A DNA stretch of 64,000 nucleotides from Streptantibioticus silvisoli (lineage in GTDB: Bacteria; Actinomycetota; Actinomycetes; Streptomycetales; Streptomycetaceae). This document shows, piece by piece, positions 43,151 through 52,042 of the stretch. Under the pieces are notes generated by a model. It ran no database searches and had not been told where the DNA came from. It saw nothing but the letters and a program-made list of their open reading frames with translations. The DNA lies in contig NZ_JAAGKO020000016.1 of assembly GCF_027947535.2 (NCBI RefSeq), positions 62,001-126,000 on the forward strand, in the 5' to 3' direction. Both the position numbers and the translations under genes were made by a program. Position 1 is the first letter of the stretch. The number at the start of each line of letters is the position of its first letter.

Positions 43151-43588
43151 ATGATGGGTATGTCCGCCAACCTGGTCGTCCGCGGCTCGGTCTTCCTGCC
43201 GGAGTCCGAGCTCATGTGGCGCTTCTCGCGATCGTCCGGTCCCGGCGGCCAGAACGTGAACACCAGCGACACCCAGGTCGAGCTGCGGTTCGACCTGGCC
43301 GCCACCGAGGCGCTGCCCGCGGTGTGGAAGGACCGCGCCCTGGAACGGCTGGCCGGCCGCCTGATCGACGGCGCCGTGGTCGTGCGCTCCAGCGAGCACC
43401 GCTCCCAGTGGCGCAACCGCGAGGCCGCCGCCGAACGCCTGGTCGCCATCATCGCCGAGGCCACCGCGCCGCCGCCGAAGCCCCGCCGCCCCACGAAGAT
43501 CCCCCGCGGCATCAACGAACGCCGCTTGCGTGAGAAGCGGGCCCGCTCCGACACCAAGCGCTCCCGCACGCCGAAGAACTGGGACTGA
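43151..43588 (+). CDS. arfB: ArfB-type peptidyl-tRNA hydrolase (ribosome rescue)
   Basis: 145 aa. The GGQ catalytic motif is in [20 protein letters not shown], followed by the single RF-1 domain and the basic tail [20 protein letters not shown] that inserts into the ribosome mRNA channel. It would release nascent chains from stalled ribosomes. ATG 43151 lies five bases after GGGGGGA; ATGs at 43154 and 43160 are alternatives. It diverges from terD. Confidence 0.93.
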   Translation: MMGMSANLVVRGSVFLPESELMWRFSRSSGPGGQNVNTSDTQVELRFDLAATEALPAVWKDRALERLAGRLIDGAVVVRSSEHRSQWRNREAAAERLVAIIAEATAPPPKPRRPTKIPRGINERRLREKRARSDTKRSRTPKNWD

Positions 43589-43977
43589 CCCGAACCACCC
43601 CCCGCTCCGGCCGCACCCCGCGCCGTCAGGCCGCGCCCCCGCTCCGGCCGCCCTCCTGCTCCGGCAGCCCCCGGCTCCGGTCGCGCCCCCGCTCCGGCAG
43701 CCCCCAGCGCCGCAAGCCGTACCGCCGAAGCCCCCCCGCACCGCCGAAGCCCACCGCACCGCCGCGCCGCCGCTCCGCCGCACCCCGCACCGCCGAAGCC
43801 CACCGCACCCCGTCCCGCCGAAGCCGCCCCCGGCGAATCCGCCCCCGGCGAATCCGCCCCCGGCGAATCCGCCCCCGCACCGCCGAAGCCGCCCCCGCCG
43901 AAGCCCCCCGTCCCGGCGAAGCCGCCCCCGCCGAAGCCCCCCGTCCCGGCGAAGCCGCCCCCGGCGAAGCCGCCCCC
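43589..43977. repeat. Tandem CCGAAGCCGCCCCCGG repeats between convergent genes
   Basis: Almost the whole 389 bp is made of 15-18-bp units: CCCCCGGCGAATCCG in perfect tandem at about 43840-43880, then GCCGAAGCCCCCCGTCCCGGCGAA variants to the end. It is not CRISPR, since no constant repeat with unique spacers is present. No gene is seen. Confidence 0.75.
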
Positions 43978-44613
43978 TCAGCCCAGCGTCTCGTACCTCC
44001 CCTTGAAGTGGATCAGCGGGCGGGCGCCGGGGGAGGGGAGGTGGGCGGCGAGGACGTGGCCGATCACCAGCGTGTGGTCGCCGGCCTCGACGCGGCTGGC
44101 GGTGCGGCACTCGACGTTGGCGAGCGCGCCGGTGACCAGGGGCGCGCCGCTGCGCGGGCCGCGTTCGTGCGGGAGGTCGGCGAACAGCAGGCGGTCGCTG
44201 ATCCGGTTGCGCATCGCGAAGCGGTCGGCCGTCTGGCGTTGCCCCTCGGCCAGCACGGACACCGCCCACAGCGGCTGCCCCTCCAGCAGGTCGCCCATCC
44301 GTGAGCCGGTGCGGACGCTGATCAGCACCATCGGCGGTGTCAGGGAGACCGACAGGAAGGCGGTGGCGGTCATGCCGACGTCCTCGCCGGCCGCGCCCTC
44401 GTCCGGGTCGTGCGCGGCGACCAGCGCCACCCCGCCGGCCAGCCGCGACATCGCCGCCCGGAACTCCTCCTCGGTCGCCGTCGCGCGGTCCGGGCCTGAG
44501 GTCTGCTGAACGCCCCCGAGGGCTTCGTCGTATGCCACGCTTCGCAACGCTAACCACGCCGGCTCCTCGGCGCATCGGCCGGTGGACGGGTCCGCGTCCG
44601 GCGCGGTGTCCAC
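43978..44613 (-). CDS. Flavin reductase-like (FMN-binding split barrel) protein
   Basis: 211 aa. The flavin reductase domain starts at about residue 48 (EEFRAAMSRLAGGVALVAAH) with GMTATAFLSVSLTPPMVLIS, the phosphate-binding SLTPP loop, then FAMRNRISDRLLF and HTLVIGHVLAA. It would supply reduced FMN to a monooxygenase or bind flavin itself. The first 45 residues are weakly conserved, so a GTG near 44541 is a possible alternative start. It diverges from the GGDEF gene and has no oxygenase partner beside it. Confidence 0.8.
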   Translation of the reverse strand: MDTAPDADPSTGRCAEEPAWLALRSVAYDEALGGVQQTSGPDRATATEEEFRAAMSRLAGGVALVAAHDPDEGAAGEDVGMTATAFLSVSLTPPMVLISVRTGSRMGDLLEGQPLWAVSVLAEGQRQTADRFAMRNRISDRLLFADLPHERGPRSGAPLVTGALANVECRTASRVEAGDHTLVIGHVLAAHLPSPGARPLIHFKGRYETLG

Positions 44614-44941
44614 CCCGGGACCTACGTCCTGCCTACGACCGCCGTCCGCGGTGCGCCGCGCGGCCTACGCCGGACGTCCGGACCGGGCTGCCGTCCGCAC
44701 AGTCGTATGCCGTACGCTCCCGGAACGTCCCTGCTAATCCGGCCGTTCAGAAGCTTTCGGTACGAAACCACAGGACGTGTCCGACTTGCCGCAATGTGGT
44801 GTGACCTCGGTCACAAGGCGCGGGAAAAGCTGACCCTGTGTACCGGCTGGGCTGCTCGCTGTGATTCAGTTGCGGTGGAAGTCGGACGATAGGACTACCA
44901 CAACGCCAGCGTTGATCCGCCAGGGTTCGCCGGGGGGTGAG
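44614..44941. other. Divergent promoter region of the GGDEF gene
   Basis: 328 bp. It contains the 14-bp palindrome at 44801-44814 and AT-richer DNA at 44740-44800, suitable for promoters on both sides. No gene is recognised. Confidence 0.5.
44801..44814. promoter_or_regulatory. GTGAC-CTCG-GTCAC palindrome upstream of the GGDEF gene
   Basis: A perfect 5-bp inverted repeat with a 4-bp centre, 128 bp upstream of the start codon. It resembles BldD-type half-sites (TNAC/GTNA), but the centre is one base shorter than the usual five, so regulator identity is open. Confidence 0.4.
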
Positions 44942-46570
44942 ATGGACACCGAGTCGGAGCCGTACGTACGCCTCGCCACACTCCGGGCGCTGCATCAGGT
45001 GATGGCGGACCTCAACACCGCGCGCAGTCTCGCCGACACGCTCCAGGCGGTCGTGGACGGCATCGTCGACGGCCTGGGGTACCAGCTGGCCGCCGTCAAC
45101 CTGGTGCGTCCCGACGGTGACCTGATCGTGGCCGCCGTCGCCGGGGACCCGGGCGCCGAGGCGCTGCTGGCCGGCCGGGTCGGCTCGCGCACCACGTGGG
45201 AGCGCTGGCTGTCGATGGCGCAGCGCTGGGGCTCGCTGCGGTTCATCCCGTTCGAACAGGGCTGGATGCTGGACGAGGACGACGTGCCGCAGTGGCGCTC
45301 GGAGGGTCCGCTGCCGCAGTTCGAGGACGAGTGGCACCCCGACGACCGGCTGCTCGCGCCGATGTACGCGGCGCCCTCCGGCGGCCGGGAGCTGGTCGGC
45401 GTCATATCGGTGGACCGGCCGCGCAACGGCCGCCGCCCGGGCGCGTGGGCCCGCGAGGCGCTGTCGATGTACTCCTTCCAGGCCGGCATAGCGATCAGCA
45501 ACGCGCGGCTGCGCGGCAACATGCAGCGCGCCCTGGTCCGGCTGGAACGCGAGCAGCAGGCGCTGCGGGCCAGTGAGGAATCCTTCCGCCAGGCTTTCGA
45601 TTACGCACCCAGCGGGATGGCGGTCGCCGAGATGGGCGGCGACGACGCCAAGCTGGTGCGGGCCAACGACGCGCTGTGCCGCCTGCTGGGCCGGCCGGCC
45701 TCGGTGCTGTGCCGCTACTCGTTCGCCGACCTGGTGCACCCCGACGACCGGGCCGCGCTGGTGCGCGGCTCGGCGCCCGGCGGCCGGGCCGAACTGCGGC
45801 TGGCCCGCCGCGACGGCAGCTACCTGTGGGTCTCGCTGCGCAACTCCGTGGTCGCCGACACCTCCGACGGGCCGAAGTTCCTGCTGACGCACGTCGAGGA
45901 CATAGAGGACCGCAAGCGCCACGAGCTGGCCCTCGCGCACCGCGCCAGCCACGACCAGCTCACCGGCCTGCCCAACAGCGCCGAACTGCGCTCCCGGCTC
46001 GGCTCGCGGCTGTGCTCGCAGCCGCTCGGCGCGGACCCGGGACCGGAGGCGGTCCTGGTGCGGCCGGACGGCACGCTGGGCGACACCGACGAGTTCGGCT
46101 ACGACTTCCCGGCGCCCGCCCCGGCCTACGACCCGCACGTGCACGCCGTCGAACCCGAGTCGCAGGCCGGCGCCGGCAAGGGGTTCGCGGTGCTCTTCTG
46201 CGACCTGGACGGCTTCAAGTCGATCAACGACCGCTTCGGCCACCACACCGGCGACGCGGTGCTGATCGAGGTCGCCCGCCGGCTGACCAGCGTGGTCCGC
46301 GACGGCGACACGGTGGCCCGGCTCGGCGGCGACGAGTTCGTGGTCCTCGCCGACGGCCTCGACCGCGACGGCGCCCAGGAGCTCGCGGTCCGGCTGCGCA
46401 ACGCGATCATCCCGCCGATCCGGGTCGAGGGCCGCGCGGTGCGGGTCGGCGCCAGTTTCGGCATCGGCTGGGCGGGCTGCGGCATGACGGTCGAGGAGAT
46501 CCTGCACTCGGCGGACCAGCGGATGTACGACGAGAAGCGCCGCAGCAAACAGCACCGCAGGGCGGGCTGA
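44942..46570 (+). CDS. cdgB: GAF-PAS-GGDEF diguanylate cyclase (CdgB-like)
   Basis: 542 aa. An N-terminal GAF domain (residues about 10-190), a PAS/PAC domain (about 205-340, with ESFRQAFDYAPSGMAV and a PAC end VEDIEDRKRHELAL) and a C-terminal GGDEF domain. The active-site GGDEF is intact at about 462-466 (ARLGGDEFVVL). An RxxD inhibitory site (RDGD) lies five residues before it, so c-di-GMP product inhibition is expected. The domain order is that of S. coelicolor CdgB, which makes c-di-GMP and influences development. ATG 44942 follows GGGGGTGAG. A low-complexity insert splits the start of the GGDEF domain. Confidence 0.9.
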   Translation: MDTESEPYVRLATLRALHQVMADLNTARSLADTLQAVVDGIVDGLGYQLAAVNLVRPDGDLIVAAVAGDPGAEALLAGRVGSRTTWERWLSMAQRWGSLRFIPFEQGWMLDEDDVPQWRSEGPLPQFEDEWHPDDRLLAPMYAAPSGGRELVGVISVDRPRNGRRPGAWAREALSMYSFQAGIAISNARLRGNMQRALVRLEREQQALRASEESFRQAFDYAPSGMAVAEMGGDDAKLVRANDALCRLLGRPASVLCRYSFADLVHPDDRAALVRGSAPGGRAELRLARRDGSYLWVSLRNSVVADTSDGPKFLLTHVEDIEDRKRHELALAHRASHDQLTGLPNSAELRSRLGSRLCSQPLGADPGPEAVLVRPDGTLGDTDEFGYDFPAPAPAYDPHVHAVEPESQAGAGKGFAVLFCDLDGFKSINDRFGHHTGDAVLIEVARRLTSVVRDGDTVARLGGDEFVVLADGLDRDGAQELAVRLRNAIIPPIRVEGRAVRVGASFGIGWAGCGMTVEEILHSADQRMYDEKRRSKQHRRAG

Positions 46571-46698
46571 AACCAGTACCGGGACGGCCCGGCCCCGAAC
46601 GGGTCATACGCACGGGTTCACCGGATCGGGGTAGGCTCGCCCGGGTCCAGTCATGTCCGGTCACCGTGTGGCCGGACCCAGTGGGGAGTGAACAGCGG

Positions 46699-47619
46699 AT
46701 GACCGCCGGTAATAACGGCACGCCCGAGAACGGGGAGGACGATCCCTTCGGGTACCTGTACCGAGGAGAGGGCGACCAGCCCGCTCCGGCGGAACGTCCC
46801 GGCGTCCCGCGTACCTCGTACCACCAGGTCAGCCGGGTCGGCGAACGCCGCAGCGCGCCCCCGCAGAGCGGCTACGGCTACCCCCAGCAGGGGCAGCAGC
46901 AACAGCCCTACGGCCAGCAGCAGCCGTACGGTCAGCAGCCGCCCGGCCAGCGCGCGCCGCAGCAGCAGCCGCAGGGCGCGCCGGAGCCGCCGCGCGGCGG
47001 CCGGGCCGCCGGACGCGCGGCCGGCGGGTCGCCCAACCGCCGCGGTCTGATGATCGGCGCCATCGCGGTCGTCGTGGTCGTCGCGGCCGGCATCGGCATC
47101 GCGGTCGCCACCGGGGACCACCAGAACAAGCAGCCGACCGCCGGCCAGTCCGACCAGCCGACGGACACCGCCTCGGCGGCGCCCAGCGCCTCGGCCGCCG
47201 ACCCGAACGCCAGCCTCCCCAAGCAGTTCGGCGCCTCGCTCACCCTCGGCGGCAAGGCCGCGGTCGCCAGCACCGACCAGGGCGCGCAGGGCCCCAACGG
47301 CTCCTACGTCACGATGCCCAACGTCGGCGACTCGGCCACCTGGAACGTCAACGTGCCGACCGCCGGGACCTACCGGCTCTACGTCGGCTACGGCAACGCC
47401 GGCCAGCCCGCCTCCGCCACCTTGACGGTCAACGGCACCGCGCAGTCCCGGCCGATAAACCTGGACAACTTCACCCACCAGAGCGACCCCACCCACGCGT
47501 GGACGCAGACCTGGTCGGTGGTCAACGTCAAGCAGGGCGCCAACACCATCGAGGTCTCCTGCGCGCAGGGCAACCAGTGCGCGTTCGACCTCGACCGCCT
47601 CTGGCTCAAGACCAACTGA
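46699..47619 (+). CDS. Single-pass membrane protein with CBM35/CBM6-like extracellular domain
   Basis: 306 aa. A Gln/Pro/Tyr-rich cytoplasmic region (YPQQGQQQQPYGQQQPYG) of about 115 residues precedes one transmembrane helix (LMIGAIAVVVVVAAGIGIAVA). A Ser/Ala linker then leads to a jelly-roll domain (VTMPNVGDSATWNVNVPTAG, YRLYVGYGNAG, FDLDRLWL) of the carbohydrate-binding CBM6/35 type. It probably senses or holds cell-wall or extracellular polysaccharide. It follows the GGDEF gene by 128 bp on the same strand. No catalytic domain is seen. Confidence 0.82.
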   Translation: MTAGNNGTPENGEDDPFGYLYRGEGDQPAPAERPGVPRTSYHQVSRVGERRSAPPQSGYGYPQQGQQQQPYGQQQPYGQQPPGQRAPQQQPQGAPEPPRGGRAAGRAAGGSPNRRGLMIGAIAVVVVVAAGIGIAVATGDHQNKQPTAGQSDQPTDTASAAPSASAADPNASLPKQFGASLTLGGKAAVASTDQGAQGPNGSYVTMPNVGDSATWNVNVPTAGTYRLYVGYGNAGQPASATLTVNGTAQSRPINLDNFTHQSDPTHAWTQTWSVVNVKQGANTIEVSCAQGNQCAFDLDRLWLKTN

Positions 47620-47708
47620 CGCGGTCGCCCGGCACGCCCCTTGCGGGGCGGGCCGTGATCACGGCGGACCGTGATCACGCCGGGACCCCGGTCAGTGGGT
47701 GACGTCGA

Positions 47709-48554
47709 TCACGGCGAGACGTCGATCACGGCGAGGAAGTGCGCGACCGTCTGCGTCATCGCGGTGCGGGCCGGCGCGAGGTACGCGCGCGGGTCGACGC
47801 CCTCGGGGTGCGCGGCCAGCCGGTCGCGCACCGCGCCGGTGAACGCGGTGTTCAAGGCGGTGCCCACGTTGATCTTCACCATGCCGGCGTCCACCGCCCG
47901 GCGGATCTCCCCGTCCGGTACGCCCGAGGAACCGTGCAGCACCAGCGGCACCGGCACCGCCTCCCGCAGCCTGGCGATGAGCCGGTGGTCCAGGGCCGCG
48001 GTGCGCCGGGTCATCGCGTGCGTGCTGCCCACCGCGACCGCCAGCGCGTCGATCCCGGTGGCCGCGGTGTAGGCGGCCGCCTCCGCCGGATCGGTACGCA
48101 CCCCCGGCGTGTGCGCGTCGCCCGCCTTGCCGCCGACCGCGCCCAACTCGGCCTCCACCCACAGCCCTTCGTCATGGCCGAAGCGGACCGCCTCGGCGGT
48201 GGCCTTCACGTTGTCCTCGTACTCCAGCTTCGAGGCGTCGAACATGACGGAGGAGGCGCCCAGTTCGGGTGCCGAGTGCAGCAGCTCGACGCTGACGACG
48301 TGGTCCAGATGCAGCGACAGCGGCGCGGAGGACTCCTGCGCGATCCGTGCGACGGCCGCCGCCAGCGGGCCGGGCCGGCCCGCGCGGAAGCGGACCGCGT
48401 TCTCGCTCAACTGGAGCACCGCGGGCCGCCCGGCGGCCTCCGCGCCGGCCGCGATCGCCTCGGCGTGCTCCAGGGTGATGACGTTGAACGCGGCGAGGCC
48501 CACCCCGCGCCGCTGCGCGTCGGTGATCAGGCGGCCGGTGCTGACGAGCGGCAT
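47709..48554 (-). CDS. Class II fructose/tagatose-bisphosphate-type aldolase
   Basis: 281 aa zinc aldolase. Metal ligands lie in SLHLDHVVS, and the class II signature EAELGAVGG and the phosphate-binding GSSGVPDGEIRRAVDAGMVKINVG are present. Length and pattern match GatY/KbaY-like and amino-sugar-linked aldolases more than housekeeping Fba. It is last in the amino-sugar block. A 12-bp-stem terminator separates it from nagA, so it probably has its own promoter. The extreme C-terminus shows a small tandem duplication (GTCGATCACGGCGAG twice) around the stop codon. Confidence 0.87.
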   Translation of the reverse strand: MPLVSTGRLITDAQRRGVGLAAFNVITLEHAEAIAAGAEAAGRPAVLQLSENAVRFRAGRPGPLAAAVARIAQESSAPLSLHLDHVVSVELLHSAPELGASSVMFDASKLEYEDNVKATAEAVRFGHDEGLWVEAELGAVGGKAGDAHTPGVRTDPAEAAAYTAATGIDALAVAVGSTHAMTRRTAALDHRLIARLREAVPVPLVLHGSSGVPDGEIRRAVDAGMVKINVGTALNTAFTGAVRDRLAAHPEGVDPRAYLAPARTAMTQTVAHFLAVIDVSP

Positions 48555-48679
48555 GCGTACCCCAACTGGTCGGTCCGGTAAGGACGTCGTCCCCGACCGT
48601 CCGGGCCGCCCGGCGTGACCGCACCGCGGCCCGCCCGCCGCCGCGCCGGCCACCGCGGTCCGGCCCACGACAACGCCGC

Positions 48680-48713
48680 GGCCCGGACCGCCGCGTTCTT
48701 CGCGGTCCGGGCC
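48680..48713 (-). terminator. Hairpin after nagA
   Basis: A perfect 12-bp stem (48680-48691 with 48702-48713, GGCCCGGACCGC and complement) with a 10-nt loop lies 17 bp past the nagA stop. It separates the ROK-nagA transcript from the aldolase gene. Confidence 0.75.
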
Positions 48714-48729
48714 GGGGCTTCATCCTGGA

Positions 48730-49887
48730 CTAACCCAGCGGCGGGCGCACGATCCATTCACCCTTCCGCATGACGCCGGTCACGGTGAACGCCTCGTCGA
48801 GAACGACCAGGTCCGCGTCCTTGCCGGGCTCCAGGGAGCCGACGCGGTCGTCGACGCCGAGCAGCCGGGCCGGGTTGGCGGAGATGGCCCGGACCACGTC
48901 GGTGACCGGCAGGCGGTCGACGGTGACCGCGCGCCGGAAGGCGACGTCGAGGGTGAGCGTCGAGCCGGCGATCGAACCGCCCTCCACCAGCCGGGCCACG
49001 CCGTCCAGGACGTCGACCTCCATCGGGCCGAGCGGATAGCGCCCGTCGCTCATCCCGGCCGCGCCCATGGCGTCGGTGATGAACGCCACCCGGCCGGCGC
49101 CCGCCGACCGGTACGCCAGTTGCAGCACCGAGGGGTCCAGATGGGTGCCGTCGTTGATCAGCTCGACGGTGACCCGCTCGTCCTCCAGCAGCGCCACCAC
49201 CGGGCCGGGTGCGCGGTGGCCGATGGCCGGCATGGCGTTGAACAGGTGCGTCGCGACCGTCGCGCCGGCGTCCAGCGCCTCCCGGGTGGCGCGGTAGTCG
49301 CCGTCGGTGTGCCCGACCGCGGCCAGCACGCCGCACTCCACCAGCAGGCGCACCGAGTCCAGGCCGCCCGGCAGTTCCGGCGCCAGCGTCATCATCCGCG
49401 CGCTGCCGCGGGCCGCCTCCAGCAGTTTGCGCACGTCGGAGGGGTCGGGGTCGCGCAGCAGCGACGGCTGGTGGGCGCCGCAGCGGTGCGGGGAGATGAA
49501 CGGGCCCTCGAAGTGCAGGCCGGCCAGGTCGCCCTGCTCGACGAGTTCCGACAGCACCGCCGCCTGCCGGGCCAGGTCCTCCAGGTCACCGGTGACGGTG
49601 GACGCGGCCATCGTGGTGGTGCCGTGCGCGCGGTGGGTGCCGATCACCGTCAGCGCCTCCTCGGCGCTGCCCGCCGAGAACGACGCGCCGCCGCCGCCGT
49701 GCACGTGCATGTCGACGAAGCCCGGCACGATCCAGTGCCCGGACAGGTCGGCGGTCACCGCCTCCCCGTCGCGCGCCGCGGCGATCCGGCCGCCGTCCAC
49801 CGCGAGGGCGGCGTCGAAGATCCCGGACGGCGAAACGACGCGCGCCCCGCCCAACACCTCGCGCCGAGTGCTGCTGTGAGCGGCCAT
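48730..49887 (-). CDS. nagA: N-acetylglucosamine-6-phosphate deacetylase
   Basis: 385 aa amidohydrolase that removes acetate from GlcNAc-6-P to give GlcN-6-P, the inducer that releases DasR. Metal and substrate motifs are intact: DMHVHGGGGASF, HFEGPFIS, AVGHTDGDY, HLFNAMPAIGHR, LINDGTHL and the catalytic Asp in FITDAMGAAGM. Start ATG 49887 shares a base with the ROK kinase stop (ATGA), so the two are translationally coupled. Confidence 0.95.
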   Translation of the reverse strand: MAAHSSTRREVLGGARVVSPSGIFDAALAVDGGRIAAARDGEAVTADLSGHWIVPGFVDMHVHGGGGASFSAGSAEEALTVIGTHRAHGTTTMAASTVTGDLEDLARQAAVLSELVEQGDLAGLHFEGPFISPHRCGAHQPSLLRDPDPSDVRKLLEAARGSARMMTLAPELPGGLDSVRLLVECGVLAAVGHTDGDYRATREALDAGATVATHLFNAMPAIGHRAPGPVVALLEDERVTVELINDGTHLDPSVLQLAYRSAGAGRVAFITDAMGAAGMSDGRYPLGPMEVDVLDGVARLVEGGSIAGSTLTLDVAFRRAVTVDRLPVTDVVRAISANPARLLGVDDRVGSLEPGKDADLVVLDEAFTVTGVMRKGEWIVRPPLG

Positions 49888-50852
49888 CAGCCGGACACCT
49901 CCACGTCATCGTCCACGGTCAGGTCGTCGTGCACTGCGTCCAGCCGGTCCCACGCCAGCAGGCCCGCGCCCAGGCAGCCCGCCGCGTCGCCCAGCGCCGC
50001 CGGGACGATCTCCGGCTCGCGCTGGAAGGTCAGCCGGGCGGCGACCGCTTCGCGCAGCGGCGTCAGCAGCGTCTCGCCGGCCTCCGCCAGCCCGCCGCCG
50101 ACGATCACCGTGCCCGGGTCCAGCAAGGTCAGCCCGGTCACCAGGCCGTCGGCGAGCGCGTCGACCGCCGCGGTCCACACCGCGACCGCCGCCGGGTCGC
50201 CGCGTTCGACGGCCTGCGCGCAGTCGGCCGCGGTCGCCGCCGGATCGCCGCAGGCCGCCGCCCACAGCCGGGTCACCGCGGCGGCCGACGCCAGCGTCTC
50301 CAGGCAGCCGCGCTGCCCGCACGGGCACGGCAGGCCGTCCGGGCGCACCACGATGTGGCCGATCTCGCCGGCCCCGCCGTTCGCGCCGGCCTCGATCCGG
50401 CCGCCCAGTCCGATCGCGGCGGCGATGCCGGTGCCCAGGGCCACGAACAGGAACCGGTCCCGGCCGCGCCCGGCGCCCAGCCGCCCCTCCGCCAGGCCGC
50501 CGCAGCGCAGGTCGTGGCCGAGCGCCACCGGGGCGCCCGACAGGCGTTCGGCCAGCGCGGCGCGCAGCGGCACGTCACGCCAGCCGAGGTTGGCGGAGTA
50601 CACCGCGACCCCGGCCGCGTCGTCCACCACGCCGGGTACCGCGACGCCGGCCGCGGCGGCCGGTTCGCCGAACTCCCGTATGCCGTACGCCCGCAGCTCC
50701 GCCGCGAAGTCCAGTACCGACGCCACGACGGACTGCGGGCCCCGGTCCCGCCCGGTCGGCCGCCGCGCCTGGTGCAGCGGCACCCCGTGGCGGTCCATCA
50801 GGGCGGCTTTCATCCCGGTGCCGCCGACATCCAGCGCGATGACGTGTCTCAC
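49887..50852 (-). CDS. ROK family sugar kinase (probable N-acetylglucosamine kinase)
   Basis: 321 aa. The ATP phosphate motif ALDVGGTGMKAAL, the catalytic ALGHDL, the ROK zinc motif CPCGQRGCLE and the adenosine motif VIVGGGLAEAG are all present. It has no N-terminal HTH, so it is a kinase rather than a NagC-type regulator. Coupling to nagA makes GlcNAc the likely substrate. The GTG at 50852 is chosen because it opens VRHVIALDVGGT and lies 29 bp from a DasR-type site; longer frames run through that site. Confidence 0.9.
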   Translation of the reverse strand: MRHVIALDVGGTGMKAALMDRHGVPLHQARRPTGRDRGPQSVVASVLDFAAELRAYGIREFGEPAAAAGVAVPGVVDDAAGVAVYSANLGWRDVPLRAALAERLSGAPVALGHDLRCGGLAEGRLGAGRGRDRFLFVALGTGIAAAIGLGGRIEAGANGGAGEIGHIVVRPDGLPCPCGQRGCLETLASAAAVTRLWAAACGDPAATAADCAQAVERGDPAAVAVWTAAVDALADGLVTGLTLLDPGTVIVGGGLAEAGETLLTPLREAVAARLTFQREPEIVPAALGDAAGCLGAGLLAWDRLDAVHDDLTVDDDVEVSG

Positions 50853-50880
50853 GCGGTCCAGTCTGGGGCCACCTACCGTG

Positions 50881-50896
50881 AAAGGTCTAGTCCACA
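50881..50896 (-). promoter_or_regulatory. dre (DasR-responsive) operator
   Basis: The 16-mer AAAGGTCTAGTCCACA matches about 12 of 16 positions of the dre consensus ACTGGTCTAGACCACT, including the whole GGTCTAG and CCAC cores. It lies 29 bp upstream of the ROK kinase start, where DasR would repress the kinase-nagA operon until GlcN-6-P accumulates. Confidence 0.8.
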
Positions 50897-50960
50897 GGTG
50901 AGCTTCCGCAGGGCTTTCACCCGTCGGCCGCCCCGGCAACACCCCCCGCGGGGCCGCCGG

Positions 50961-51965
50961 TCAGCCCAGGACGACGCTGCGGGTGAGGTTGCGCGGGGTG
51001 TCGGGGTCGAAGCCGGCCGCCTCCGCGCGGGCCACCGCGACCCGCTGGGCGCGCACCAGTTCGGCCAGCGGGTCCAGCTGCGAGTCCAGGAACGTGCCGC
51101 CGACCCGGGCGACGTCCTCGGCCAGTCCGGCCGGCGCGGGCCCGAACATCCAGGCCACCCGACCCGGCGCGGTGATCGCGATCGGCCCGTGCCGGTACTC
51201 CATCGCGGGATAGGACTCGGTCCACGAGCAGGCCGCCTCACGCATCTTCAGCGCCGCCTCCTGCGCCAGCCCGTACGCCCACCCGCCGCCCAGGAACGTC
51301 AACTGGTCGGCGTCGAGTGCCGCGCGCGGCAGCGGCCGGGCCAGCGCCGCCGCGCAGTCGCGCACCGCGTCCGCCACGCTGCCCACCCCCGGCAGCGGCC
51401 CCCGCGCGGCCAGCGCCGCCCGCAGCAGCACCAGCGCGGTGGTGGCGAACCGGGTCTGCACCACCGACTCCTCGTCGGCGAAGTCCAGCACCACGACCTC
51501 GTCGGCCGCCGTCATCACCGGTGTCGACGGGTCGGCGGTCAGCGCGGTCGTCGGCACCGAGCCGCGCAGCGCGCCCAGCAGCTCCAGCACCTCGGTGGTC
51601 GTACCGGACCGGGTGAGCGCGATCACCCGGTCGTACGAACGCCCGCGCGGGAACTGCGACGCCGCGTGCGCGTCCGTCTCGCCGAGCCCGGCCCCCTCCC
51701 GCAGCGCCGCGTACGCCTGGGCCATGAACCACGACGTGCCGCAGCCGGTGACCGCGACCCGCTCGCCGGGCGCCGGCAGCCCGGCCAGCCCCGGTGCCAG
51801 CCGCTCCGCGCGCAGCCACAGCGCCGGCTGCGAGGCGATCTCGGCGGCGGTGCGCGAAGGGGAGGCCGGGGCGGTGGCGGACGCGGGGGACGCGGGTGAG
51901 GAGGCCGAGGAGGCCGAGGGGGAGGACGGAGTGGGGGACGAGGGGGAGGCGGGGGCGGCACTCAT
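50961..51965 (-). CDS. SIS-domain sugar isomerase (AgaS/GlmS C-terminal-like)
   Basis: 334 aa. Two SIS modules: VAVTGCGTSWFMAQAYAALRE with ALTRSGTTTEVLELL, and LGGGWAYGLAQEAALKMREA, then AMEYRHGPIAI typical of glucosamine-phosphate isomerases. It lacks the GlmS glutaminase domain, so it is probably a catabolic deaminase/isomerase acting on amino-sugar phosphates from NagA. The first 38 residues are an Ala/Ser/Pro low-complexity leader. It lies 108 bp upstream of the ROK kinase on the same strand. Confidence 0.87.
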   Translation of the reverse strand: MSAAPASPSSPTPSSPSASSASSPASPASATAPASPSRTAAEIASQPALWLRAERLAPGLAGLPAPGERVAVTGCGTSWFMAQAYAALREGAGLGETDAHAASQFPRGRSYDRVIALTRSGTTTEVLELLGALRGSVPTTALTADPSTPVMTAADEVVVLDFADEESVVQTRFATTALVLLRAALAARGPLPGVGSVADAVRDCAAALARPLPRAALDADQLTFLGGGWAYGLAQEAALKMREAACSWTESYPAMEYRHGPIAITAPGRVAWMFGPAPAGLAEDVARVGGTFLDSQLDPLAELVRAQRVAVARAEAAGFDPDTPRNLTRSVVLG

Positions 51966-52042
51966 GCGGAACGGCTCCTTCGAACGGGGACGGGACACCC
52001 ATGCCATGTTCTCCGTCAGTGGTGCGGAGTAACGTCTCGGGC

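Noticed and set aside
43690-43977. Regular GC-rich repeats resembling a CRISPR array
   Set aside because: Units are contiguous 15-18-bp tandem copies with no unique constant-length spacers.
48562-48577. Second dre-like word upstream of the aldolase
   Set aside because: Only the left half ACTGGTC matches; the right half does not.
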